Assembly (NCBI RefSeq): GCF_001894925.1 | Contig: NZ_BCXD01000037.1 | Span: forward strand, 1-32,327 | DNA from: Rhodococcus rhodnii NBRC 100604 | Lineage (GTDB): Bacteria > Actinomycetota > Actinomycetes > Mycobacteriales > Mycobacteriaceae | Direction: 5' to 3' | DNA length: 32,327 nucleotides | The notes under the pieces: generated by a model | Databases searched by the model: none | Told to the model about the DNA's origin: nothing | What the model saw: the letters and a program-made list of their open reading frames with translations, nothing else | Translations under genes and position numbers: made by a program | Shown here: one piece after another, positions 1 to 7,346 of the stretch | Layout: each line of letters starts with the position of its first letter | How positions within the stretch are numbered: position 1 is the stretch's first letter

Positions 1-725
1 AGTAAGGCCGTCATGGTCGTCGTGGCTGTCACCGAGGCCAGGTCGATCCGCGCTTGGGCGAGCATGCCGTTCGTGAGGGCCCCGAGCGCCGTCGACACCT
101 GATACCACCCGCCGGGTGTCCCCTCGGCGAGGCGGTACCCGACGAGTGCCATCAACCGCTCGAAGGCCTCGGCGCGGCTGCGGGTGAACCGCCGCTCCGT
201 CTCGGCGAGCGCTTCCGCGACCCGGACGCGCAGCGCGTCGTCGCGCAGACCGAGGTGCGCGACGCTCAACGTGCTGTACGTGCGCCACCCGCTCGAGTCG
301 ACCATCGCGAGGAAGTCGACCTCGATGACGATGCGCAGCACCTCGACGAGCAGGTCGTGGCGCCCCTGCGCGGTGTCGAGCACTGCGAGAAACCGGGGGT
401 CCAGCGAGGCGAGCGCTTCGGCGAGCCCGGGGATCTCGCTTCCGAGCTCGGTCGCGCGCGCGATCGCCAGAACGAGTTCCTCGGCGAAGAGGTCCTTCGA
501 CGGCCAGCGCCGGTACGACGACGTTCGGGACACGCCCGCACGATCGATGAGTTCCTCCATCGACACGTGCTCGAGGCTCAGCGACAGGCCGCGTTCGGCG
601 ACGACGTCGAAACCCGCCTGCAGCATCCGCCGCTGGGTCTCGCTGTCGGAGATGCGCGCCCGCCGCCTGCCCCGGGTGCCCGAGTTCGCGTCGCGGCCGG
701 CATCGCCTTGCTCACGATCCACCAC
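1..725 (-). CDS. TetR/AcrR-family transcriptional regulator (C-terminus outside window)
   Basis: This is a DNA-binding repressor-type protein whose 3' end lies beyond the left edge. The N-terminus carries a TetR helix-turn-helix: the segment MLQAGFDVVAERG is followed by SMEELIDRAGVSRTSSYRRW and then PSKDLFAEEL. About 241 codons are visible, longer than many TetR proteins, so little is likely to be missing. The GTG start at 725 is chosen because TAGCCT sits exactly six bases upstream, the usual -10 spacing of leaderless actinobacterial mRNAs, and an in-frame TAG lies just before it; GTG at 722 is the alternative. It is divergent from a flavodoxin gene, and a perfect palindrome in the shared promoter region suggests it controls itself and that neighbour. 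The ligand is unknown. Confidence 0.85.
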   Translation of the reverse strand, partial: MVDREQGDAGRDANSGTRGRRRARISDSETQRRMLQAGFDVVAERGLSLSLEHVSMEELIDRAGVSRTSSYRRWPSKDLFAEELVLAIARATELGSEIPGLAEALASLDPRFLAVLDTAQGRHDLLVEVLRIVIEVDFLAMVDSSGWRTYSTLSVAHLGLRDDALRVRVAEALAETERRFTRSRAEAFERLMALVGYRLAEGTPGGWYQVSTALGALTNGMLAQARIDLASVTATTTMTAL

Positions 726-731
726 GTGTCT

Positions 732-737
732 AGGCTA
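732..737 (-). promoter_or_regulatory. -10 element of a leaderless promoter for the TetR gene
   Basis: On the minus strand the hexamer TAGCCT is followed by six bases and then the GTG start. This spacing places transcription start at or next to the start codon. The -35 position would fall inside the palindrome at 749-767, so a bound regulator would block the promoter. Confidence 0.45.
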
Positions 738-748
738 GCTCGCGGACT

Positions 749-767
749 TTGGTACTCGCAGTACCAA
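749..767. promoter_or_regulatory. Perfect 19-bp inverted repeat, probable TetR operator
   Basis: The sequence TTGGTACTCGCAGTACCAA has two perfect 8-bp arms around a 3-bp spacer. It lies between the divergent TetR gene and the flavodoxin gene, at the expected -35 position of the TetR promoter. Location and symmetry fit the operator of the adjacent TetR regulator; binding itself is inferred. Confidence 0.7.
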
Positions 768-809
768 CTGCGCCGGGCATCTGAACAGAGCAGATCGAGG
801 GGGAAGAGA

Positions 810-1304
810 ATGAGAGCACTCGTCGTGTGGGAGTCGTGCTTCGGCAACACCGCCGCAGTCGCGGACGCGATCGTCACCGGACTACGCGACGCCGGCGTCG
901 ACGTCGAGGCACGCACCGCCGGGGAGGACCCCGAACCGGAAGGATTCGACCTTCTGGTCGTCGGGGCACCCACCCACAACATGGGACTGCCGCGACCGGC
1001 CTCGCGCGCACAGGCCGCCGCCTCGGGCGCGCGTTCCACCGGGGCCGGCGTCGCGGAATGGCTCGATCGCCGAGCGCCCGAAAGGATCCCACCGTGCGCG
1101 CTCTTCGCGACGGTGACCGGAACCGGGGTGTTCTCGGGGTCTGCCGCGAAAGCGATGCGCAAGCGGCTCCGTCGGACGGGCGCCACCGTTCTCGCCCGAG
1201 AGGAGTTCGTCGTCACGGGTCGTGAGGGGCCGCTGCGCGACGGCGAACGCGACCGCGCCCTCGGTTGGGGCGCCTCGCTCGCGCAGACGGCGGCCCATTC
1301 GTGA
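810..1304 (+). CDS. Flavodoxin-like protein
   Basis: A 164-residue single-domain protein with a flavodoxin fold. The N-terminal strand and phosphate loop read VVWESCFGNTAAVADAI, the expected FMN phosphate-binding region. A second conserved turn, VVGAPTHNMGLP, is typical of FMN-ring loops in flavodoxin-like proteins. The ATG at 810 is preceded by the purine-rich stretch GAGGGGGAAGAG, a good ribosome binding site. No signal peptide or membrane segment is visible, so it should be cytoplasmic. It probably carries electrons or acts as a small FMN reductase-like protein; the partner is not evident. The divergent TetR gene and the palindrome at 749-767 suggest it is the regulator's target. Confidence 0.8.
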   Translation: MRALVVWESCFGNTAAVADAIVTGLRDAGVDVEARTAGEDPEPEGFDLLVVGAPTHNMGLPRPASRAQAAASGARSTGAGVAEWLDRRAPERIPPCALFATVTGTGVFSGSAAKAMRKRLRRTGATVLAREEFVVTGREGPLRDGERDRALGWGASLAQTAAHS

Positions 1305-1351
1305 CGGCGACGCCCCGCGCCGACGATTCGGACGCGGGCCTTCCCGCTCGC

Positions 1352-1357
1352 TAGGCT
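1352..1357 (+). promoter_or_regulatory. -10 element, leaderless-type promoter
   Basis: TAGGCT lies six bases before the ATG at 1364, the spacing typical of leaderless transcripts in actinobacteria. No clear -35 hexamer is visible. Confidence 0.4.
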
Positions 1358-1363
1358 GCGGGT

Positions 1364-2473
1364 ATGGGATCGAAGCGGCCGGGCAATCGGGGACAGAAGC
1401 GTTCGCAGAAGGTCGCCGCGCGGCGACGGCGACGGGCGGCGGCAGACTCCGAGGACTTCGATCGCCGCATCGCCTCGCTCATCGGCCGCTTCGACGAGTG
1501 GCTGCGCAGCGAGTTCGACGGGCCGACCGCCCCGACGACGCGTGTCATGAAGTCGATCCTCGTCGAACTCGACCGCAGCACCGACGATTTCGATCCGACG
1601 GCGTGGACTCCCGACGCGGCGCACACGATCGTCGAGGTCGCCGAGAGCCTGCTCGAGCGCGACGACACCGACGCCGGGGAAGCCGCTGCGGTGCATCTCG
1701 TCGCGAGCGCACGGGACTTCCTCGATTTTCTCGTCGACACCGACGCCTGGACGGGAACCGACGACGACCTGAATCACTGCCTCACCGACTTCTCGGAGTT
1801 CGTCGACGACGGCGTCGACCTGCTCCATCCCGACGACATCGAGCTCGAGGATCAGGCCGACGCCGCCGTCGCCTCGGCGATCGCAGACCTTCCGTTCGTC
1901 GCGGCGGTCGACCGGATTCTGGACTGGGCGAACGCAGCACCCGCCGTCAACGCCCAGGAGATCGCGTCCGCTCTCGGTATCGACGTTCCGACATCCCGTT
2001 TCCAAAGCCCGAGCGACGTTCCCGAACTCGCCACGCTGTGGTCGACCGTCGTCCGGGGCGGGCTCGTGCGGGGCGCCGACGGCAACGCCGTCCCGACGGA
2101 CGACGCCGCCGGGTTCCGTGATCGTGATGTCAGCGTCCTCACCCGGGCCCTGTCCGCCTTCGTCGCGACGCGCCTGGCAATCGTCGTCGACGACGACGCA
2201 CCCGACACCGTCGCGCGGCACTTCGCCGCGCAGACGCTCCTCGCCGCGATGACGGAGGAGCCGCCCGTCCGCAACGACGAGGAGGACTACTCCGATCTCG
2301 AGGACGACGATCGCGAGGTCGCGGAGGCGATCCGCACCGTCGTCACGGGATTCGTCGACGACGGCATCCTCGTCGGGGGCGAGACGCTCGCCATCGTGCC
2401 CGAACTGCGCCCCGCGATCCTCGCAGGTGTCCTGGAGTCCGGCCTGTTCGACGACGAGCCCCCGGCGTCCTGA
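1364..2473 (+). CDS. Hypothetical acidic protein
   Basis: A 369-residue protein I do not recognise. A basic N-terminal tail (about residues 1-27, rich in Arg and Lys) is followed by a long, very acidic, mainly helical body with many Asp, Glu and Ala residues. The stretch near residues 300-320 contains runs such as NDEEDYSDLEDDD. There is no signal peptide or membrane segment and no Cys is visible, so it is probably cytoplasmic. Third codon positions are strongly GC, so it is a real coding sequence. The ATG is placed by the TAGGCT promoter hexamer just upstream. It ends 12 bases before the end of the convergent lipoprotein gene, and nothing nearby indicates its job. Confidence 0.75.
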   Translation: MGSKRPGNRGQKRSQKVAARRRRRAAADSEDFDRRIASLIGRFDEWLRSEFDGPTAPTTRVMKSILVELDRSTDDFDPTAWTPDAAHTIVEVAESLLERDDTDAGEAAAVHLVASARDFLDFLVDTDAWTGTDDDLNHCLTDFSEFVDDGVDLLHPDDIELEDQADAAVASAIADLPFVAAVDRILDWANAAPAVNAQEIASALGIDVPTSRFQSPSDVPELATLWSTVVRGGLVRGADGNAVPTDDAAGFRDRDVSVLTRALSAFVATRLAIVVDDDAPDTVARHFAAQTLLAAMTEEPPVRNDEEDYSDLEDDDREVAEAIRTVVTGFVDDGILVGGETLAIVPELRPAILAGVLESGLFDDEPPAS

Positions 2474-2485
2474 CGCGAGTCCGGA

Positions 2486-3466
2486 TCAGCGAAGACCGGC
2501 AGCGATCGCCTCGACGGCCGTGACGTTGCCGAGTGTGCCCGGGAACAGGTCCGAGCCCGGGACGGCGACGAGGCGGTCGTCCCGAACCGCTCGCATGTCC
2601 GGGAACGTCGTGCGCAGATAGTCGAGCGTCGCGTCGCGCTGCGCGTCGTCGGACACCGCGAACACGAGTGCTTCGGGATCGCGGGCGGCGAGTTCCTCGG
2701 GCCCGACGGTCGCGGCGAAGAACGACGAGAACATCGGCTCGTCGGGACGGAAGACGTTCTTCCCACCCGCGCGCGCCACGATGTCGGCCTCGACACCCGC
2801 ACCGATCACCGACAGCGAGTTGCCTTCGACGTAGACCTGCGCGACCGTTCGCTGCGGACCTGCGCTGGTCTGCTCGTCGACGGCGGCGAGGCGTGCTCGC
2901 GATTGTGCGATCAGCTCCTCGGCACGCTCGGTGCGATCGAACACCGCACCGAGACCGTCGATGTCGGTGAACAGATCCTCGACGGACGCGCTGGTGCGGC
3001 GCTCGGCGCATCCGCCGGCCGCGACGTAGACCTGGGCGCCGGCGCCGCCGAGCTGTTCGATGCTCGCGAACCCCTGTTCCGCGGTGAACTCGTACTCGGT
3101 CGGTGACACCACGAAATCGGGTGCGGCGTCGAGCAGCACCTCCCGGTTCGGCGGCGTGTCGGTGCTCAGCACGGGCACGTCGGCGACTTCGGCCGCGATG
3201 CGCGGCGGCAGCGGCGAGGTGTCGGTCTGGCCGAGGCCCACGAGCGCGTCGGCGACGCCCAGTTCGACGAGCAGTTCGGTCTGCGACGGGCTGAGGGTGA
3301 CGACACGCTGCGGCGGCGCGTCGACTCCCACTGTCCTGCCGCAGTTCTCGACGGTCGTGGTGGTCTCGCCCGACGCTCGGGCGGCCTCGACGCCGCTGCC
3401 GCAGGCGGCGACGGTGAGCAGCGACGCAACGGCCGCGGCTGTGGCCGCGAGACGAATCGTGTTCAC
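2486..3466 (-). CDS. ABC importer substrate-binding lipoprotein, metal-chelate (FepB/BtuF) type
   Basis: A 326-residue extracytoplasmic receptor. The N-terminus is a lipoprotein signal peptide ending in the lipobox LTVAAC, so Cys22 or so would be lipidated. The body has the periplasmic-binding-protein fold used for siderophores, haem and cobalamin: PQRVVTLSPSQTELLVELG, then repeated substrate-lobe elements such as VLLDAAPDFVVSPTEY. The GTG start at 3466 overlaps the ATPase stop in the sequence GTGA, so translation is coupled. It is the last gene of a four-gene operon with permease, ATPase and an S9 peptidase. In this context the ligand may be the peptide encoded by the divergent operon, perhaps with a bound metal; that is inference. 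Alternatives are a foreign siderophore, cobalamin, or F420-0 as proposed for related actinobacterial transporters. Confidence 0.85.
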   Translation of the reverse strand: MNTIRLAATAAAVASLLTVAACGSGVEAARASGETTTTVENCGRTVGVDAPPQRVVTLSPSQTELLVELGVADALVGLGQTDTSPLPPRIAAEVADVPVLSTDTPPNREVLLDAAPDFVVSPTEYEFTAEQGFASIEQLGGAGAQVYVAAGGCAERRTSASVEDLFTDIDGLGAVFDRTERAEELIAQSRARLAAVDEQTSAGPQRTVAQVYVEGNSLSVIGAGVEADIVARAGGKNVFRPDEPMFSSFFAATVGPEELAARDPEALVFAVSDDAQRDATLDYLRTTFPDMRAVRDDRLVAVPGSDLFPGTLGNVTAVEAIAAGLR

Positions 3467-4245
3467 GGGAGTGGGGTTTCCTTTCGGTGACGTCCGTCGA
3501 TCACGAGATGTGAGCGACCGGTCTCGGGGTGGACGACGAGCGATCCGTCGACACCGAACACGGTGCGCAGCATCGTCGGAGTCAGGACGTCGTCGGGGGC
3601 GCCGTGCGCGTACACGCGGCCGTCGTGCAGGACGGCCACGGCATCGCAGTAGCGGGCGGCGAGGTCGAGATCGTGCAGCGCGACGATCGCCGTGACACCG
3701 AGTTCGGTGACGGTGTCGAGCAGCGAGTGGCGGTGAGCGATGTCGAGGTGATTGGTGGGTTCGTCGAGTACGAGCACCGGGGTCTGCTGGGCGATCGCGC
3801 GGGCGAGCAGCACACGCTGACGTTCGCCGCCCGAGAGCGTCGCGACGGAGCGGCCCAGCCACTGCTCGCCGTCGACGCACGCGAGTGCGCGTGTCGCGAT
3901 CTCGAGGTTCGCCGGGGCCGTGATGCGCCCGGTGTGCGGGGTGCGGCCGAGCAGCACGGTGTCGAGGACCGACAGTTCGAACTCCCCCGGGGGATCCTGC
4001 GTCATCGCCGCGACGAGGCGCGCCGCCACGCGCGGGGTACACGCATGCACGTCGTCGTCGCCGACGACGATCCTGCCGCGGTCGGGCCGCGCTGCCCGAT
4101 ACAGCGTGCGCAGCAGCGTCGACTTGCCGCTGCCGTTCGCGCCGAGCAGTCCGAGCACCGAACCCGACGGCACGGTCAACGTCACGTCCCGCACGACGGC
4201 CCGTCCGCCCCGCGCGACGGTGAGGTCGTCGAGCAGCACCTTCAT
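3463..4245 (-). CDS. ABC importer ATPase, FepC/BtuD type
   Basis: A 260-residue cytoplasmic ATPase that energises the adjacent FecCD permease. All expected motifs are visible: Walker A GANGSGKST, Q-loop AMTQDPPGEFELSV, signature LSGGERQRVLLARA, Walker B VLVLDEPTNHLD and the switch histidine in VALHDLDLAARYCD. Length and motif set match the iron-siderophore/cobalamin ATPase family. The ATG at 4245 overlaps the permease stop in ATGA, and its own stop overlaps the binding-protein GTG. Expression is therefore tied to the whole S9 peptidase-permease-ATPase-lipoprotein operon. Nothing in the sequence fixes the substrate. Confidence 0.9.
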   Translation of the reverse strand: MKVLLDDLTVARGGRAVVRDVTLTVPSGSVLGLLGANGSGKSTLLRTLYRAARPDRGRIVVGDDDVHACTPRVAARLVAAMTQDPPGEFELSVLDTVLLGRTPHTGRITAPANLEIATRALACVDGEQWLGRSVATLSGGERQRVLLARAIAQQTPVLVLDEPTNHLDIAHRHSLLDTVTELGVTAIVALHDLDLAARYCDAVAVLHDGRVYAHGAPDDVLTPTMLRTVFGVDGSLVVHPETGRSHLVIDGRHRKETPLP

Positions 4246-5366
4246 CGTTCGACTCCCGCCCGGGTCGCGTCGTCGCGGCGCAACAGCCACAGGAAGAACG
4301 GCGCACCGACGACCGCCGTGACGATGCCGATCGGGACCTCGGTGGGCGACGCCGCGGTGCGGGCAACGAGATCTGCAGCGGCGAGGAAGACCGCGCCGCC
4401 CGCCACGCACACGGGAACCATCCTCCGGTGACTCGATCCGACGACGATCCGCGCGATGTGGGGAATCACGAGTCCCACGAACCCGATTCCCCCGCACACC
4501 GCGACGACGGCACCGGTGAGCAGTGCAGCCAGGACGAGCGCGACGACACGCACCCGCGCGGGATCGACACCGAGGGCGGTCGCCTGTTCGTCGCCGACGA
4601 GGAGTGCGTCGAGCGAACGCGTCGAGACCGCGATCCACCCGACGACGACGGCGAGCGCGATCGCGGGAAGCACGAGATGCCCCATCGTCGCGGCCGAGAC
4701 GGATCCCAGCAGGAAGAACATGACGGAGAAGACGTTCTGCGCGTCGGTCGTCAGCGTGAGATAGCTGGTCACCGCGCTGAGCAGTGCGCCGAGCGCGACG
4801 CCCGCCAGAATCAGCCGCGTCGGCGCCAGCCGGCCGCCACGCCGCGCGAGGAGGTAGACGGCCGCCGTGGCGACGAGTGCGCCCGCGAACGCCGCGCCGC
4901 CGAGCAGCAGTGCACCCGCTCCGATGCCGGCGGCGATCACCGAGACGGCACCGACTCCCGCACCCGCCGACACTCCCAGGATGTACGGCTCGGCGAGTGG
5001 ATTGTGCACGACGGCCTGCACGAGCGCACCGGCGAGCGCGAGCCCGGCACCGGCGACCGCCGCGAGGAGTGCACGCGGCAACCGAAACTGCCAGACGACC
5101 TGGTCCTGGAGCAGCGTGTACGTGCCGTCGCTCATCCAGCGGGCGTTCGGAACGAGATGCCCCAGCACGAGTTTCACCGCGTCGAGCGGCGCGACCGTGA
5201 CGGTGCCGACGGCGAGCGACGCGACGAGAAGCGCCACGAGCGCGCCGCACAGCACCCCCGTGAGCAGCGCGCTGCGCCGGTCGCCGCGGCGTGCGAGCGC
5301 GGTGGCACCGGAGTCGCCCGGCCGCGAACGCGCCCGAATTCGAGATCCTGGCCGGATCGTGATCAT
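4242..5366 (-). CDS. ABC importer permease, FecCD/BtuC family
   Basis: A 374-residue integral membrane protein with about ten hydrophobic segments after a basic, roughly 30-residue cytoplasmic N-terminus. Family hallmarks are visible: LRLPRALLA-like FRLPRALLAAVAGAGLALAG, NPLAEPYILGVSAGAG, and the C-terminal GFVGLVIPHIARIVVG loop that couples to the ATPase. It forms the channel for a metal chelate or similar cofactor-sized ligand. The ATG at 5366 overlaps the stop of the upstream S9 peptidase gene in ATGA, so an intracellular peptidase and the import channel are made together. That linkage is unusual for a plain siderophore system and suggests that a peptide enters. Confidence 0.9.
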   Translation of the reverse strand: MITIRPGSRIRARSRPGDSGATALARRGDRRSALLTGVLCGALVALLVASLAVGTVTVAPLDAVKLVLGHLVPNARWMSDGTYTLLQDQVVWQFRLPRALLAAVAGAGLALAGALVQAVVHNPLAEPYILGVSAGAGVGAVSVIAAGIGAGALLLGGAAFAGALVATAAVYLLARRGGRLAPTRLILAGVALGALLSAVTSYLTLTTDAQNVFSVMFFLLGSVSAATMGHLVLPAIALAVVVGWIAVSTRSLDALLVGDEQATALGVDPARVRVVALVLAALLTGAVVAVCGGIGFVGLVIPHIARIVVGSSHRRMVPVCVAGGAVFLAAADLVARTAASPTEVPIGIVTAVVGAPFFLWLLRRDDATRAGVER

Positions 5367-7045
5367 GTGTCCTCCTCGAGAACGCGAGCGACGTACGAGA
5401 GAAACCGCGTACCGAGGTCGCGCAACGCGGTGGGGCTCGCGGGCCCGTGCCCGGCCCCCGCGATCCGGACGTGCTGCGCATCGACTCCCGCACGCCGCAG
5501 CACCTCGGCGAACCGTGGCCCCTGCGCGGCGTCGATGCGGCTGTCGTCGGCCATGTCGAGGACGAGGAACGGAGGCGCTCCCGCAGCACGGCTCCGCGCG
5601 AGCGACATCGGATCGTGTTCGGCGACAGCCGGTTCAGAGTGCAGGTCGCCGAACTCCCCGGCCCAGCGACTCCCCAGCGGGTTGTCGGAGAGCCGGGCGA
5701 GGTCGAGCGGTGCCGCCGTTGTCACGACCGCGGCGGCGATGCCAGGATGGCGCAAGGCCGCAGCAGCAGCGACCGTCCCGCCGAGCGACCCGCCCGTGAG
5801 GACCAGACAGTCGGGGCGGCTCGCTCCGACGGCGACCAGTTCGCGCGCGGCGCACGCGAGATCGTCGACGGCACGTCGCTTCCGGAGCCCGCGACCGTCC
5901 TGCCGCCACCGCTCGTCGCGTTCGCCGCCACCGCGCACCTGGGCGAGAGCGACCGCCCCACCTGCATCGAGCCATGCCGCCGTCGTCGGCTCGAAGTGCG
6001 GGACGTGCGCGACCCCGAAGCCGCCGTAGACGTCGAGCAGGAGCGGCCGTGGCCTGCGCACATCCGGCGGTCGCGTCACGAGAACGTCGATGTCGGCTCC
6101 GTCGTCCGCCCGAGCGACGACGATCTCGCCGGCGGCGGGGATCGCGGTGCGCGGATCCTCGCGCCACGGATAGCGGAACACCTGTGGCGGTGTCGCGACG
6201 CCGTCGAGTCGGACGTGGATCTCACCGTCCGACACCGACAGCGCATCGACGGAACAGATGTCGGTGCCCGCGGCGACGAGCCGTGTGTCGCGGACACGGC
6301 CACCGCGATCGACGAGGGTCAACCGATGCCGTCCCCGATCGACGGTGAGCACCGCGACTCCGCCCCGGCCCGCCGCGGCACCGATCGCAGTTCCGCGCGT
6401 CGGCACGACGCGGCGCCGCGGACTGCCGACCTCGATCGCATCCCGGCGCACGAGCGCGCGTACCCCGTCGTACTCGACGACCGTCACGGTGTCGGGTGGC
6501 AACTCCATGGTGGATCCTCGTGCGAAGTTGCAGAGCAGGACGGTCCCGCTGCGCCGAACGAGTACCCCGCCCGTGGACACCGAGATTCGCCCACGCGGCA
6601 CGTCGCGCGACTCCTGCCATCGACCGTCATCAGCATCGACGACGCCCACGCGCAAACGGCCGTCCGCCGTCAGCACGACTGTGCCGTCCGGCAGCCAGGC
6701 AGCCTGTTCGAGCGCGAACCGGGCCCCGGCGACGGGGACGACACGCCCGTCGGACCGGACGATCTCGACGGCCGCAGACTCGTCTGGGGCGAGCCGGGCG
6801 AGCACGGCACCGCTTCCCGCGCGCGCCGCGAGCACCCGCGCCGGGGCGGCGACACGACGCAGGGCGCGTCCGTCTGCGAGCGCCGTGAGCACGTCGTCGT
6901 CACCGTCCCGTCGCACCCGGTACCCGCCGGTGGGCAGGTGTGGACGCGGTGCGGCGCACTGCCAGTGGGCGTAGGCGTCGAGCAGCCGCGCGGTGGCGTC
7001 GCGGCCGCCGATCGGCGGAGTGGTCCGGGGCACGATCCGGAACAC
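5363..7045 (-). CDS. S9 prolyl-oligopeptidase-like serine peptidase
   Basis: A 560-residue cytoplasmic enzyme: an N-terminal region of short repeated beta elements (a propeller-like lid, about residues 40-300) followed by an alpha/beta-hydrolase domain. The catalytic set is visible as GGSLGG (Ser about 420), DDSRI (Asp about 501) and GAGHGP (His about 533); YGGFG and QVRGGGE are further S9 family elements. It is shorter than typical prolyl oligopeptidases of about 700 residues. GTG at 7045 is the chosen start because a -10-like CAAACT lies six bases upstream; GTG at 7033 is possible, and any earlier start would run into the divergent precursor gene. As first gene of the import operon it may cleave an imported peptide, or alternatively remove the precursor leader. 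Both roles are inferred. Confidence 0.8.
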   Translation of the reverse strand: MFRIVPRTTPPIGGRDATARLLDAYAHWQCAAPRPHLPTGGYRVRRDGDDDVLTALADGRALRRVAAPARVLAARAGSGAVLARLAPDESAAVEIVRSDGRVVPVAGARFALEQAAWLPDGTVVLTADGRLRVGVVDADDGRWQESRDVPRGRISVSTGGVLVRRSGTVLLCNFARGSTMELPPDTVTVVEYDGVRALVRRDAIEVGSPRRRVVPTRGTAIGAAAGRGGVAVLTVDRGRHRLTLVDRGGRVRDTRLVAAGTDICSVDALSVSDGEIHVRLDGVATPPQVFRYPWREDPRTAIPAAGEIVVARADDGADIDVLVTRPPDVRRPRPLLLDVYGGFGVAHVPHFEPTTAAWLDAGGAVALAQVRGGGERDERWRQDGRGLRKRRAVDDLACAARELVAVGASRPDCLVLTGGSLGGTVAAAAALRHPGIAAAVVTTAAPLDLARLSDNPLGSRWAGEFGDLHSEPAVAEHDPMSLARSRAAGAPPFLVLDMADDSRIDAAQGPRFAEVLRRAGVDAQHVRIAGAGHGPASPTALRDLGTRFLSYVARVLEEDT

Positions 7046-7055
7046 TACTAGAGTT

Positions 7056-7070
7056 TGGTTATCGTTTTCA
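7056..7070. promoter_or_regulatory. Zur-like AT-rich operator candidate in the divergent promoter
   Basis: TGGTTATCGTTTTCA (reverse TGAAAACGATAACCA) stands in an AT-rich island within very GC-rich DNA. It resembles actinobacterial Zur sites of the TGAAAATCGTTTTCA type, differing at three of 15 positions as I recall that consensus. It overlaps the promoter of the S9/import operon and lies just upstream of a possible -10 (TATGGT, 7073-7078) for the precursor gene, so one bound repressor could silence both directions. The symmetry is imperfect and the match is by eye. Confidence 0.4.
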
Positions 7071-7072
7071 TC

Positions 7073-7078
7073 TATGGT
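7073..7078 (+). promoter_or_regulatory. Possible -10 element for the RiPP operon
   Basis: TATGGT follows the AT-rich element and lies about 75 bases before the precursor ATG. The rest of 7079-7153 would be a 5' leader, ending in the ribosome binding site AGGAAAGG. No good -35 hexamer is visible. Confidence 0.3.
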
Positions 7079-7153
7079 CGCCGTGTCCACTCGGACCCAC
7101 CGCGTCAGCGGAAACCCGACTCCGCCGGTGGAATTCAGGAAAGGCAGGCACAC

Positions 7154-7264
7154 ATGATCGACAACGCCGAGACCGAGGCCGTGTACACGATCGAGGACAC
7201 CGACCAGCTCGCGCACCTGTCGGCGTCGCACTCGAACGCACTCGTGGAGAACCCGTTCGACTGA
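7154..7264 (+). CDS. Putative azole RiPP precursor peptide (36 residues)
   Basis: A 36-codon gene with a strong ribosome binding site (AGGAAAGG about ten bases before the ATG). The first half is acidic with Thr and Ile, as leader peptides often are (it includes AVYTIEDTDQL). The tail, HLSASHSNALVENPFD, holds Ser23, Ser25 and Ser27 plus His21 and His26, and the whole peptide lacks Cys. With a YcaO cyclodehydratase and a SagB-type dehydrogenase downstream, the tail serines are the natural candidates for oxazoline/oxazole formation. The gene is followed by a strong hairpin and then the maturation genes. I do not recognise it as a named RiPP. The leader/core boundary is not visible in sequence; roughly residues 19-22 is a guess. 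Confidence 0.75.
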   Translation: MIDNAETEAVYTIEDTDQLAHLSASHSNALVENPFD

Positions 7265-7275
7265 CCGTCACCGCA

Positions 7276-7310
7276 CGGGGTCGCCCACGGCCGAGCCGTG
7301 GGCGGCCCCG
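7276..7310 (+). terminator. Strong hairpin between precursor gene and maturation genes
   Basis: The stem 7276-7291 pairs with 7295-7310 over 16 positions (15 Watson-Crick pairs plus one G-U) around a 3-base loop; the core arms are CGCCCACGGC and GCCGTGGGCG. No T-run follows. It sits 11 bases after the precursor stop and 36 bases before the next ATG. This is where RiPP operons often carry a partial terminator or mRNA-stabilising hairpin that gives more precursor than enzyme. Confidence 0.7.
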
Positions 7311-7346
7311 CCGCCACCCTCACGCCGCCACCTGCCGAGGAGTCCG

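Noticed and set aside
727-740. TCTAGGCTAGCTC as an IdeR/DtxR iron box.
   Set aside because: It matches only part of the iron-box consensus and is better explained as the leaderless -10 of the TetR promoter.
54-809. Long plus-strand open frame running into the flavodoxin gene.
   Set aside because: It is antisense to the TetR gene; protein likeness to flavodoxin begins only at the ATG at 810, which has its own ribosome binding site.
578-2221. 547-codon minus-strand open frame.
   Set aside because: It is the complement of the flavodoxin and acidic-protein genes; its composition has no family motif and the plus-strand genes show the expected codon bias.
4428-6029. 533-codon plus-strand open frame opposite the permease and S9 peptidase.
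   Set aside because: Extremely Arg/Asp/Glu-rich without motifs; the opposite strand encodes recognisable proteins.
7055-7153. Upstream extension of the precursor peptide (start at 7055).
   Set aside because: The extra residues cover the promoter and ribosome binding site; the AGGAAAGG before 7154 marks the true start.
7046-7231. Upstream extension of the S9 peptidase to position 7231.
   Set aside because: It would cross the divergent promoter and overlap the precursor gene; no peptidase-like sequence is present there.
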